From: Gemmatimonadota bacterium
Lineage (GTDB): Bacteria > Gemmatimonadota > Gemmatimonadetes > Longimicrobiales > Gaopeijiaceae
Assembly: GCA_003567615.1 (NCBI GenBank)
Contig: PWZC01000144.1
Coordinates: 1-7,357 of the forward strand
Direction of reading: 5' to 3'
DNA length: 7,357 bases
Below are positions 1 to 6,389 of this stretch, one piece after another. Within the stretch, counting starts at the first letter, position 1; each line of letters opens with the position of its first letter. The notes below the pieces were generated by a model. The model did not search any database and was not told the origin of the DNA. It saw only the letters and a list, made by a program, of their open reading frames with translations. A program made the position numbers and the translations under genes.

Positions 1-1257
1 CCCCAGCTCCACCATGAAGAGCCCCATCCGAAGTTTGGGCTGGAACCAAGTCGACTTGGGCGGCATGAACTCCCCGGCCCGGCACACGGCGAGGAACTGA
101 TCCATGGTCACGGGAGCGAGGCTCACGGCGTAGCCGAAGTCCCCTGAGCGCACCTGCTCCTCCAGCCACACCGCGTCGCGATTGCCTCCCACGAAGGTGA
201 GCCGTGGGTCACGTGGGTCTTCGATCCCCAGAACCTCCCGGAAGATCTTCGTCTGCACGATGGCGGCGTCAATGGACCCGGCGGCGCCCAACGGCTCCAA
301 CCGCCCGGGAGCGGGGGTGAGGCGGAGCCACCCCTCGCCGTCCAGGAGTCCGATCTCGTTCACGGCCTGCGGACGGTACCCGCGCACGTCGGCCAGGGGC
401 TCGACCTGGAAGAAGCCCTGGAGCGCCTCCACAAGACGGGTCCGGGGGATGGGCTCCACCGCCACGAGTCGATTGTAGGGGGCGAGTCCCATTCGTCCGG
501 CCGGGAAGACAACGGCCGGGAACCCCTGTAGCCCCAGCATGGCCGCCGCGGCGCTCCGGTGGTTCCCGTCGGCCACGTAGGCCTCCGGCTCTTTGGCCAA
601 TGCCCCTTTCAGCTCACCGGCGGCCGAGTCGCCTGCAGGAATGATCCAGATGCGGTGGACACCCCCCCTGTCGTCCGTGGCCTGCAGGTCGTGGGGGCGT
701 CGGTCCGCCACCTCCTCCAGAGTGGCGGCGAACGCGCCGGCTCGGTCTTCCACCGCCAGATTCACGGTCCCGATCACGCTTCCCGTGGCCTCCACAAGGC
801 GCGCCCGGCCCCTGGCCTTCTCTTCCCGGATCCCCTCGTTCCGGACGATCCGCCCACCCGTCCGTTCGTCCGTCCGGATCTCCGAGGTGGGCGCCATTCC
901 CCCGAGTCCGATCTGCCGCACGTGCGGGCGTTCCGGATCCACGATCTCGTAGAGGATGAAGACCTGTGAGACCCGGCGGACGAGGGGACTCTCGGCGAGT
1001 GCGCGGAACCCCGCGCCCGCCCGCTCCAGGGCCTCCGGAGAGTCCTGCTCCAGAATGGTCTCGGGGCTATCCACCGCGCAGTGGGCCATGGTCACCGTGA
1101 GAACGCAGGCGGGCCTTCGACGGATCTCCCGGAAGACCTCCAGATCGTCGAGGTATTCGTCGTAGTTCGGGGCCGAGACCTGTTCGGCCGCCTCCGAGTC
1201 CACGGGGACCAGGGCCCGGTGGAGGGGGCCCAGGATGGGGGGCGCGCCCACCGTCAC
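1..1257 (-). CDS. DUF1015 family protein (ParB/SpoOJ-like), 3' end cut by window edge
   Basis: I translated this frame by hand; it is open for 419 codons from a GTG at 1257 to the left edge with no stop. The C-terminal half fits the DUF1015 family: an ADGNHRSAAAA segment at residues 229-239 (usually ADGHHR in the family), APYNRLV at 259-265, TFVGGNR at 354-360, and the near-terminal PPKSTWFQPKLRMGLF at 399-414. An APNYDEY motif sits at 29-35, and no signal peptide or membrane segment is visible. The family is usually about 400-430 residues, so only a few residues should be missing beyond the edge. The start GTG overlaps the stop of the TrpB-like gene by 4 bases, which implies translational coupling; a second in-frame GTG two codons later is an alternative start. 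The family has no firm function in my knowledge. A ParB-like, possibly serine-kinase-like, role is inference from the DG-x-HR motif. Family assignment is firm, function is not. Confidence 0.9.
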   Translation of the reverse strand, partial: MTVGAPPILGPLHRALVPVDSEAAEQVSAPNYDEYLDDLEVFREIRRRPACVLTVTMAHCAVDSPETILEQDSPEALERAGAGFRALAESPLVRRVSQVFILYEIVDPERPHVRQIGLGGMAPTSEIRTDERTGGRIVRNEGIREEKARGRARLVEATGSVIGTVNLAVEDRAGAFAATLEEVADRRPHDLQATDDRGGVHRIWIIPAGDSAAGELKGALAKEPEAYVADGNHRSAAAAMLGLQGFPAVVFPAGRMGLAPYNRLVAVEPIPRTRLVEALQGFFQVEPLADVRGYRPQAVNEIGLLDGEGWLRLTPAPGRLEPLGAAGSIDAAIVQTKIFREVLGIEDPRDPRLTFVGGNRDAVWLEEQVRSGDFGYAVSLAPVTMDQFLAVCRAGEFMPPKSTWFQPKLRMGLFMVELG

Positions 1258-2615
1258 CCCATCTCCGGAAGGCCCGCGAACCCGGCCTCCAGCGCCTCGG
1301 GGTCGTAGTCACGGTCGTCCAGCTTGCCGGCGAAGTACTCCGAGTAGGCGGCCATATCGAAGTTCCCGTGCCCGCACAGGTTGAAGAGGATGGTCTCGCC
1401 GACCCCTTCCTCCCGGCAGCGAATGGCCTCGTCGATGGCGCCCCTCACGGCGTGGTTGGCTTCCGGTGCCGGGAGGATTCCCTCGGTTCGGGCCAGGAGC
1501 ACGCCCGCTTCGAAGCAGGGGTTCTGGTGGTACGCCCGGGGCTCGATGACCCCCAGCTCCTGCAGGTGACTCACGATGGGCGCCATCCCATGGTAGCGGA
1601 GACCCCCGGCGTGGAAGCCCGGGGGAACGAAGGGGGAGCCCAGGGTGTGCATCCGCATGAGGGGCGTCAGGTGCCCCGTGTCGCCGAAGTCGTAGGCGTA
1701 CCGCCCCCGGGTGAGGGTGGGGCAGGCGGCGGGCTCTGTGGCCACGATCCTCACGTCCGTCCCCTCCCGGAACTTCTTCCCCAGGAAGGGGAGGACCATC
1801 CCGGCGAAGTTGCTCCCGCCTCCGGTGCACCCCACCAGGACGTCCGGGTAGTCGCCGGCCATCTCGAGCTGCTCCAGCGCCTCGAGGCCGATCACCGTCT
1901 GGTGCAGGAGCACGTGGTTCAGCACACTTCCCAGGGCGTAGTTGGTGTCGTCATTGATTGCCGCCAGCTCAACCGCCTCGGAGATGGCCATCCCCAGGCT
2001 TCCGGTCGTGTTGGGGTCCTGCTCCAGCATCCGCCGCCCGGCCTCCGTCTCCATGCTCGGGCTCGGGATGCATTCCGCTCCGTACGCCTCCATGAGCGCC
2101 TTCCGGTAGGGCTTCTGCTCATAGCTCACCCGCACCATGAAGACCTTCACCTCGATGTCGAAAAGGGACCCGGCGAAGGAGAGGGCCGATCCCCACTGGC
2201 CGGCTCCGGTCTCCGTGGTGATCCGCTTGATCCCCGCCTCCCGGTTGTAGAAGGCCTGGGCCACCGAGGTGTTTGGCTTGTGGCTCCCGGATGGGCTAAC
2301 CCCCTCGTACTTGTAGTAGATGCGGGCCGGGGTATCGAGGGCCGCCTCGAGTCGCCGGGCCCGGTAGAGGGGCGATGGGCGCCAGAGTCGGTACACATCC
2401 CGCACGGGCTTCGGGATCTCGATCCACCGCTCCTGGCTCACCTCCTGTTCGATGAGGGCCATGGGAAAGAGAGGCGCTAGATCATCGGGCCCGATGGGCT
2501 GACCCGTCCCCGGATGGAGCACCGGCGAGAGGGGTTCGGGGAGGTCCGCGGCCACATTGTACCAGGCCTTGGGAATCCGATCTTCCGGCAGGAGGTACTT
2601 GAGCGTCTCAGCCAT
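1254..2615 (-). CDS. trpB: TrpB2-type tryptophan synthase beta chain-like PLP enzyme
   Basis: A 453-residue cytoplasmic fold-type II PLP enzyme of the TrpB2 class. Family chemistry is condensation of L-serine with indole to L-tryptophan, often as a stand-alone indole-salvage enzyme; some members may act as serine deaminases. The N-terminus (LLPEDRIPKAWYNVAADLPEPL, residues 8-29) is typical of TrpB2 and supports the ATG at 2615 rather than a longer reading to 2813, although the Shine-Dalgarno sequence is poor. Visible active-site parts are the SGSHKPN block with PLP lysine K113, the ETGAGQWG block with catalytic E135, the phosphate-binding loop GCTGGGSNF at 262-270, and LCGHGNFD at 413-420. 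The last block has Cys414 where I expect the serine that contacts the PLP ring nitrogen. No trpA is in the window. The stop overlaps the DUF1015 start by 4 bases, so the two form an operon. Upstream is a 222-base gap after the TonB receptor gene. Confidence 0.93.
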   Translation of the reverse strand: MAETLKYLLPEDRIPKAWYNVAADLPEPLSPVLHPGTGQPIGPDDLAPLFPMALIEQEVSQERWIEIPKPVRDVYRLWRPSPLYRARRLEAALDTPARIYYKYEGVSPSGSHKPNTSVAQAFYNREAGIKRITTETGAGQWGSALSFAGSLFDIEVKVFMVRVSYEQKPYRKALMEAYGAECIPSPSMETEAGRRMLEQDPNTTGSLGMAISEAVELAAINDDTNYALGSVLNHVLLHQTVIGLEALEQLEMAGDYPDVLVGCTGGGSNFAGMVLPFLGKKFREGTDVRIVATEPAACPTLTRGRYAYDFGDTGHLTPLMRMHTLGSPFVPPGFHAGGLRYHGMAPIVSHLQELGVIEPRAYHQNPCFEAGVLLARTEGILPAPEANHAVRGAIDEAIRCREEGVGETILFNLCGHGNFDMAAYSEYFAGKLDDRDYDPEALEAGFAGLPEMG

Positions 2616-2837
2616 GATCCGTGTCGTCGTCCAGGGTGGGAGGGTCGGGAGTGCCAAGAAGGGCTTCAACCGGGCGGCACCCGGCATGCCCCCCGCAGCA
2701 TCCCAAGCTCCACTCCCCGGGGCGGTCGGGCAAGATGGGTGGGGTGCCGGAATGACTGCTGATCGGGGGAAGCCTGGACCCGGTGCACCGCCTCCGTCCG
2801 GAAGGCGATGCACCGGGCCCGGGCTACAGGGCTCAGC
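2616..2837 (-). other. Intergenic gap between the TonB receptor and trpB
   Basis: This 222-base gap contains the strong hairpin at 2779-2817, described separately, and a smaller inverted repeat of CCGGG/CCCGG just upstream of trpB. I see no convincing sigma-70 promoter and no strong Shine-Dalgarno before the trpB ATG; a GGA three bases from the start is the best candidate. The in-frame open extension of trpB across part of this gap has no family-like sequence. The trpB pair may have its own unrecognised promoter here or may depend on readthrough from the receptor gene. Confidence 0.5.
2779..2817 (-). terminator. Strong hairpin after the receptor gene, possible terminator
   Basis: A perfect 9-base inverted repeat pairs 2779-2787 (CCCGGTGCA on the plus strand) with 2809-2817 (TGCACCGGG). 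After one mismatch it continues with CGCCT/AGGCG at 2789-2793 and 2803-2807. The near-symmetric 39-base stem begins about 20 bases after the receptor stop codon in the direction of transcription. No T-run follows on either strand, so it is not a textbook intrinsic terminator. It could act as a U-less terminator, a rho-associated or RNA-stabilising 3' structure, or attenuate readthrough into trpB. Confidence 0.5.
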
Positions 2838-4823
2838 TCAGGGATTCCAGCGGAGGCCCGCGAAGAGCATCCTCCCCTTGCCGGGGAAGCCCACCACCGT
2901 GGAGAACTCCGCATCCAGGGCATTCTCCACCCGGAAGGTCAGGTGGAAGGGGGCGTCCGAGGTCCCACCCAGCGGGAGCTGCAGGTCCAGGTCCGCGGTG
3001 GTGTAGGACGGAAGGGTGACGCGCTCTGCCGGGAAGGATCGGAAGTCCATGTCCGGACGGTTCCCCACCTGGGTCAGCGTGAGACCGGCCGAGCCCCCCA
3101 GGGGGAGGGGGGACCGGAGGCGGGCCGAGACCTGCCGGGCCGGCCGCCGGAGCAGGCGCGGCTCCGTCCCGGCCTCCAGCGCCTCGCCGCCCTCCTGAAG
3201 CAGTCGGGCGTTCACCCGGGTGTAGTCCACGCCTACCTCGACGCCTACTTCGGTGCGCCACCGGGCACTCACCTCGGCACCCACGGACCGGGCCCGCGCC
3301 TCGTTCCAGTACGAGGGTTCGTCCGCTCCCCGGAAGGCGTACTCGATGAGGTTCCGGAATTCCTGATGGAACCAGGACGCGCCCAGAACCAGCCGGTTGT
3401 CGAAGAATCCGCCATCCCACCCGGCTTCCCAGCTCCGGGACTCCTCGGGGTCGAGCTCCGGGTTCCCGATCTCGAAGGGAGAACGGGCGAACTGCTGCGA
3501 GAAGGTGGGGGCCTTGTAGGCGCTCCCCACCGTGGCTCGGAGGCGGCCCAGACCGTCCAGGGGCACCACCACCCCGGCCTGTCCGGTGGCGAAGGACCCG
3601 TACACTTCGTTCCGGTCCAGGCGCACCCCCAGGCTCCACAGGCTTCCCCCCGGGCCGCCCGTCTCCACCTGTCCATAACCCGCCACGTTCCAGCGGTCCC
3701 GACGAAAGGCGTCGGATGACACGTCGGGACCGGCGCCGAAGTTGGACTCGGTGAGGGACTGGAGCCGCTCGCGCTCCACCTCCCAGTCCACTCCACCGGC
3801 CACGGTCACTCCCGGACCCTGCCAGGAAAGACGGGCATCGGCACCCCGCCGCAGGACCGTTCCCAGGCGCTGGCTCCGGTAGCCGAAGCCCAGGGTGTCG
3901 GCCGGCGAGTCGGGCTCGTTCTCGAACCCCCGCTCCGCCAGGGAGGCCCGAAGGAGAAGACGGGCTTCCAGGGCATCGGTGAGCCGTCGGCCTCCGTCGA
4001 TGGAGAGCGTGACGGCGTCGTCGAAGGTGAACTGGTTCAGGTCCTCGATCTCCCCGGAACTCCCGGTGGGGAATCGGTAGGTGGACTCCTGGAGGCGGAG
4101 GGCCACGGCTACCTCGGATCGATGGTCGGGGCGGAGTTCCAGTCGCCCGCTTCCGGTGAGAGCGCTGAACCGGTTGTTGACCGGGTAGAAGCCGTCACTC
4201 TCCGTGCGCCCGAGGGCAAGGGAGTAGGCCAGGCGCTCCGAGGCACCCCGGGCCCCGGCCTCGCCGCTCCAGGTCCCCAGGGAGCCGCCCTGGAGACTCG
4301 CCGAGAGTCGGGGCTGTCCATCTCCCTCACGGGGGAAGATCTGGATCACTCCAGCCATCGCATCGCTCCCGTAGAGAACGCTGGATGGGCCCCGGACCAC
4401 CTCGATCCGCTCGACGTTCTCCAGCGTCAGCGTCCCGAAGTCAAAGCGCCCCCCGGGCTCATTCAGGGGGACGCCGTCCAGCATCACCTTCACGAAATTG
4501 CTGTTTCCCCCACGCAGAAAGACGGAGGTGCCGGCGCCCAGGGAACCGGTGCGGACCACGTGGAGCCCGGGAACCTCCTGCAGCGCGTCCAGGAGGAACA
4601 GGACGCCCCGGTCGCGGAGATCGGTGCCGTCCAGGACGGTGATGGACTGGGGAAGGAGGGCCCGGGGCGTCGCGGTCCGGTTGGCCGTGACCACCAGTTC
4701 CGACAGGTGGAAGGTATCCGCCGGGAGCTGCGCCGCACCGGGGGTCGGGGCCAGCACCGGGGCCAGCACCATGAGGGTGGAAAGAAGAAGGGGACTACGA
4801 GTCGAAATGCGCCATGAGGTCAT
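2838..4823 (-). CDS. btuB: BtuB-like TonB-dependent outer-membrane receptor (likely cobalamin)
   Basis: A complete 661-residue outer-membrane transporter, within the usual TonB-receptor size. Residues 1-31 look like a signal peptide: arginines at 5 and 9, a hydrophobic stretch from about 11 to 27, and GAA before Q32. A TonB box ELVVTANR at 42-49 closely resembles the DTLVVTANR of E. coli BtuB as I remember it. The plug domain follows to about residue 165, with VFLRGGNSNFVKVMLDGVPLN at 101-121 and VERIEVVRGPSSVLYGSDAMAGVIQI at 137-162. The rest is beta-barrel, ending GLRWNP with no terminal aromatic residue. The ATG at 4823 has GGAGG six bases upstream. The upstream cobalamin riboswitch makes B12 or another corrinoid the most likely substrate; the barrel itself does not identify the ligand. 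No BtuF, BtuC, BtuD or TonB genes are in the window. Confidence 0.92.
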   Translation of the reverse strand: MTSWRISTRSPLLLSTLMVLAPVLAPTPGAAQLPADTFHLSELVVTANRTATPRALLPQSITVLDGTDLRDRGVLFLLDALQEVPGLHVVRTGSLGAGTSVFLRGGNSNFVKVMLDGVPLNEPGGRFDFGTLTLENVERIEVVRGPSSVLYGSDAMAGVIQIFPREGDGQPRLSASLQGGSLGTWSGEAGARGASERLAYSLALGRTESDGFYPVNNRFSALTGSGRLELRPDHRSEVAVALRLQESTYRFPTGSSGEIEDLNQFTFDDAVTLSIDGGRRLTDALEARLLLRASLAERGFENEPDSPADTLGFGYRSQRLGTVLRRGADARLSWQGPGVTVAGGVDWEVERERLQSLTESNFGAGPDVSSDAFRRDRWNVAGYGQVETGGPGGSLWSLGVRLDRNEVYGSFATGQAGVVVPLDGLGRLRATVGSAYKAPTFSQQFARSPFEIGNPELDPEESRSWEAGWDGGFFDNRLVLGASWFHQEFRNLIEYAFRGADEPSYWNEARARSVGAEVSARWRTEVGVEVGVDYTRVNARLLQEGGEALEAGTEPRLLRRPARQVSARLRSPLPLGGSAGLTLTQVGNRPDMDFRSFPAERVTLPSYTTADLDLQLPLGGTSDAPFHLTFRVENALDAEFSTVVGFPGKGRMLFAGLRWNP

Positions 4824-4972
4824 GTCGGGCCTCCGTCGGGTTGGGAAACGGAGAAGCCCCCGCGGATCCGGATGGATCGGAAGGGGCTCGTTTCCACCGC
4901 CGAGCGAAGGTGTCGCTGGGACGTGCGGACGCGTCGAACCCCCGCCCCCCTCCCTCGAGGGGGTCCGTGCGG
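4824..4972 (-). promoter_or_regulatory. Riboswitch expression platform with sequestor and competing stem
   Basis: On the minus strand the Shine-Dalgarno GGAGG lies at 4834-4830, six bases before the receptor ATG. ACGGAG at 4836-4831 is exactly complementary to CTCCGT at 4853-4848, so a short hairpin would bury the ribosome site. A second, longer stem pairs 4895-4883 with 4860-4855 and 4850-4844: 13 base pairs interrupted by a 4-base bulge. It uses the same CGT bases as the first hairpin, so the two cannot both form fully. A further 7-bp C-rich/G-rich hairpin at 4963-4946 follows the aptamer by about 10 bases. No U-tract follows any of these, which favours translational over transcriptional control. 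The complementarity is seen directly; the switching mechanism is inference. Confidence 0.6.
4830..4834 (-). promoter_or_regulatory. Shine-Dalgarno of the TonB receptor, inside an inverted repeat
   Basis: GGAGG on the minus strand, six bases before the ATG at 4823. It settles the start codon and is partly buried in the ACGGAG/CTCCGT pairing that makes it a candidate riboswitch-controlled ribosome site. Confidence 0.75.
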
Positions 4973-5149
4973 GCTCGAACGGGGCCGGTCTCCTGGCTTG
5001 GAGGCATCTCCCCGACCGCCTTCCCGGAACCGCGCTGGGTTCCAGTGGCCGTGGTCAGGGGTGAAGGGGATCCTCTCCCTTCGCCTCGCTTACAGTGGCG
5101 GGGCCGCGCCGGCTTCTCACCGGACTTCCGGGTGGCCTCGTTCGCGAGC
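4973..5149 (-). ncRNA. Cobalamin (adenosylcobalamin/B12) riboswitch aptamer
   Basis: Read on the minus strand, this leader carries the conserved parts of the cobalamin riboswitch in order: TCCGGTGAGAAGCCGG (P3 region), GCGCGGCCCCGCCACTGTAA (core), a second GGCCACTGG, GGGAAGGCGG, and the B12 box AAGCCAGGAGACCGGCC at 4999-4983, which fits the published box consensus at nearly every position. The closing P1 stem sets the boundaries: GCTCG, a CG bulge and AACGAGGCC at the 5' end pair with GGCCCCGTTCGAGC at the 3' end with one mismatch. It sits directly upstream of a BtuB-like receptor, the expected regulatory target. Bound cobalamin should repress the receptor. Pseudoknot (kissing-loop) pairing was not resolved by eye. 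Confidence 0.95.
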
Positions 5150-5249
5150 TTCTAGTCTGTCCCGGGAATATGGACCGGGGGAGGGTGGGGCCACAAGGCG
5201 CCGTAGCCATCCGCCCTCCAGAGCCAGTACCGTGCCGTGGTGCCACCCC
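5150..5249 (-). other. Gap between oxidoreductase stop and riboswitch
   Basis: A 100-base stretch after the oxidoreductase stop codon. Apart from the weak promoter candidate I see no gene, no intrinsic terminator with a T-run and no repeat. Transcription from the carboxypeptidase pair could therefore run into the riboswitch leader. Confidence 0.45.
5167..5196 (-). promoter_or_regulatory. Possible sigma-70-like promoter for the riboswitch leader
   Basis: On the minus strand TTGTGG (5196-5191) and CATATT (5172-5167) are separated by 18 bases. The match to consensus is partial, especially at -35. A start about 7 bases downstream, near 5160, would begin the transcript about 10 bases before the riboswitch P1 stem, which is where a promoter is expected. 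It is the most AT-rich spot in the gap after the oxidoreductase gene. Confidence 0.35.
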
Positions 5250-6389
5250 TCAATGTCGCTCTTCCGAAGCGGTGCGGGACTCTCCCACGACCGTCACCTC
5301 CGGGAGCCCCAGCACCCATTCCGGTCCCAGGGCTCCGGCCGGGGTCAGGACGCCCGCCGGAGCGGGGCTGCGTCGGCCACCCCCGGCCAACTCCAGGACG
5401 CCCTCCAGGGCCCGGACTCCGGCCACTGCCGTGAATCGGTAGCCTTCAGGTAGCTCCAGCACGATTTCGGCGGCTTGCCCCTCGTCGTCTTCCGCTCGGC
5501 CCCAAACCCGGGTGCGGCCCTGGGCTCGGGTGGCGGCGTCGGGCCCGCTGGTCCCTTGGGCCAGTCGGCGACGGATGAGTCGGCGGAGGGGACCCACCTT
5601 CAGGGCGCCTCGCAGTACCGGGAGGGCCAGGGGCAGGAATTGGACCTGGCGGCGGGGAGCGGTCAGGTAGCAGGTGATGTCCGGGATGCCGGTGGTTCGC
5701 CATGCGGTGGCCAGGTCGCCCCAGGTGGCGGGGATCACCGACCGACGTCCGCCGAGCCGGCCCGCCATGGGGCCGTCGGTCTCCTCCGGTCCGAAGTCCA
5801 CCTCACGGCGGAATCCCGAGTCGCCCGGGCGTGCGCCCTGGAGGTGGCCCTTGCGGCGAACCAGGAGACCGCCGGGCACCCCCTCCACCACCGTCTCCAG
5901 GGTGCCGGTGCTGGGGCGTCCGGGGGAGTGGAGCGCCAACTCCAACCTGCGGGCGGTGGGGAGGGCCCGGTGCAGGAGGGCGGCGGCGCCGTCGGTGGGG
6001 ACCACGTCAAGGCCCACGCCGGGCATGACGATGACGCCTTCGTCCCGGGCCCGGGCGTCCTGGTCGAAGGCCGCTTCGAAGACCGGGACCTCACCGGTGA
6101 TGTCCAGGTAGTGGGCACCCACTGAGAGGCAGGCGTCCAGCATGGGAGCCGAGGTCTCCACGAAGGGGCCGGCGGCGTGGAGCACGGCCCGCACCTGCCG
6201 GAGTCCCACTTGAAGGCGGAAGGGATCATCCAGGGGAAAGACCCGGTGCGGGCAGTCCATCTCCTGCGCCAGCGCCCGGAGTCGCTCGCCATCCCGACCC
6301 GCCAGGATGGGGCGGTGACCCCGCCGGACAGCCTCCTCCGCCAGGAGCCGTCCGGTGAACCCATACGCCCCATAGAGGAGCCAGCTCAC
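5250..6389 (-). CDS. Saccharopine dehydrogenase-like NAD(P)-binding oxidoreductase
   Basis: A 379-residue protein of the saccharopine-dehydrogenase / trans-acting enoyl reductase-like family. An N-terminal Rossmann fold begins at once: GAYGFTGRL at residues 7-15 is the dinucleotide loop and AGRDGERL at 30-37 follows the second strand. HAAGPFVETSAPMLDACLSVGAHYLDITGE (71-100) and MPGVGLDVVPTD (122-133) are family signatures. The central and C-terminal parts (about 140-379) are less conserved. No signal peptide is present; hydrophobic FLPLALPVLRGAL near 251-263 could touch a membrane but is short. The GTG start at 6389 overlaps the stop of the upstream carboxypeptidase gene by 4 bases, implying coupling, and fits because the Rossmann motif needs almost no leader. 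The substrate cannot be read from the sequence: lysine-pathway saccharopine dehydrogenase is unlikely given the missing pathway context, and a lipid or polyketide reductase is possible. Confidence 0.85.
   Translation of the reverse strand: MSWLLYGAYGFTGRLLAEEAVRRGHRPILAGRDGERLRALAQEMDCPHRVFPLDDPFRLQVGLRQVRAVLHAAGPFVETSAPMLDACLSVGAHYLDITGEVPVFEAAFDQDARARDEGVIVMPGVGLDVVPTDGAAALLHRALPTARRLELALHSPGRPSTGTLETVVEGVPGGLLVRRKGHLQGARPGDSGFRREVDFGPEETDGPMAGRLGGRRSVIPATWGDLATAWRTTGIPDITCYLTAPRRQVQFLPLALPVLRGALKVGPLRRLIRRRLAQGTSGPDAATRAQGRTRVWGRAEDDEGQAAEIVLELPEGYRFTAVAGVRALEGVLELAGGGRRSPAPAGVLTPAGALGPEWVLGLPEVTVVGESRTASEERH

Noticed and set aside
182..1165. Plus-strand small open frames in the first 1.2 kb
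   Set aside because: The minus-strand frame across the region is a continuous DUF1015 protein; the plus-strand frames are its shadows.
1368..2480. Long plus-strand open frame of 370 codons opposite trpB
   Set aside because: It is antisense to a strongly conserved enzyme, has no recognisable motif, and is the kind of open frame high-GC codon bias creates.
2616..2813. Upstream extension of trpB by 66 codons
   Set aside because: The conserved TrpB2 N-terminus begins just after the ATG at 2615; the extension is Pro/Gly/Ala-rich and crosses part of the hairpin.
2808..3719. Plus-strand frame of 303 codons and a minus-strand frame of 268 codons over the receptor gene
   Set aside because: Both overlap the well-supported TonB receptor and have low-complexity Pro/Gly/Arg-rich translations without family features.
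4946..4963. C-rich/G-rich hairpin after the riboswitch as an intrinsic terminator
   Set aside because: The 7-bp stem is real but is followed by GC-rich sequence with no T-run, so I list it only as part of the expression platform.
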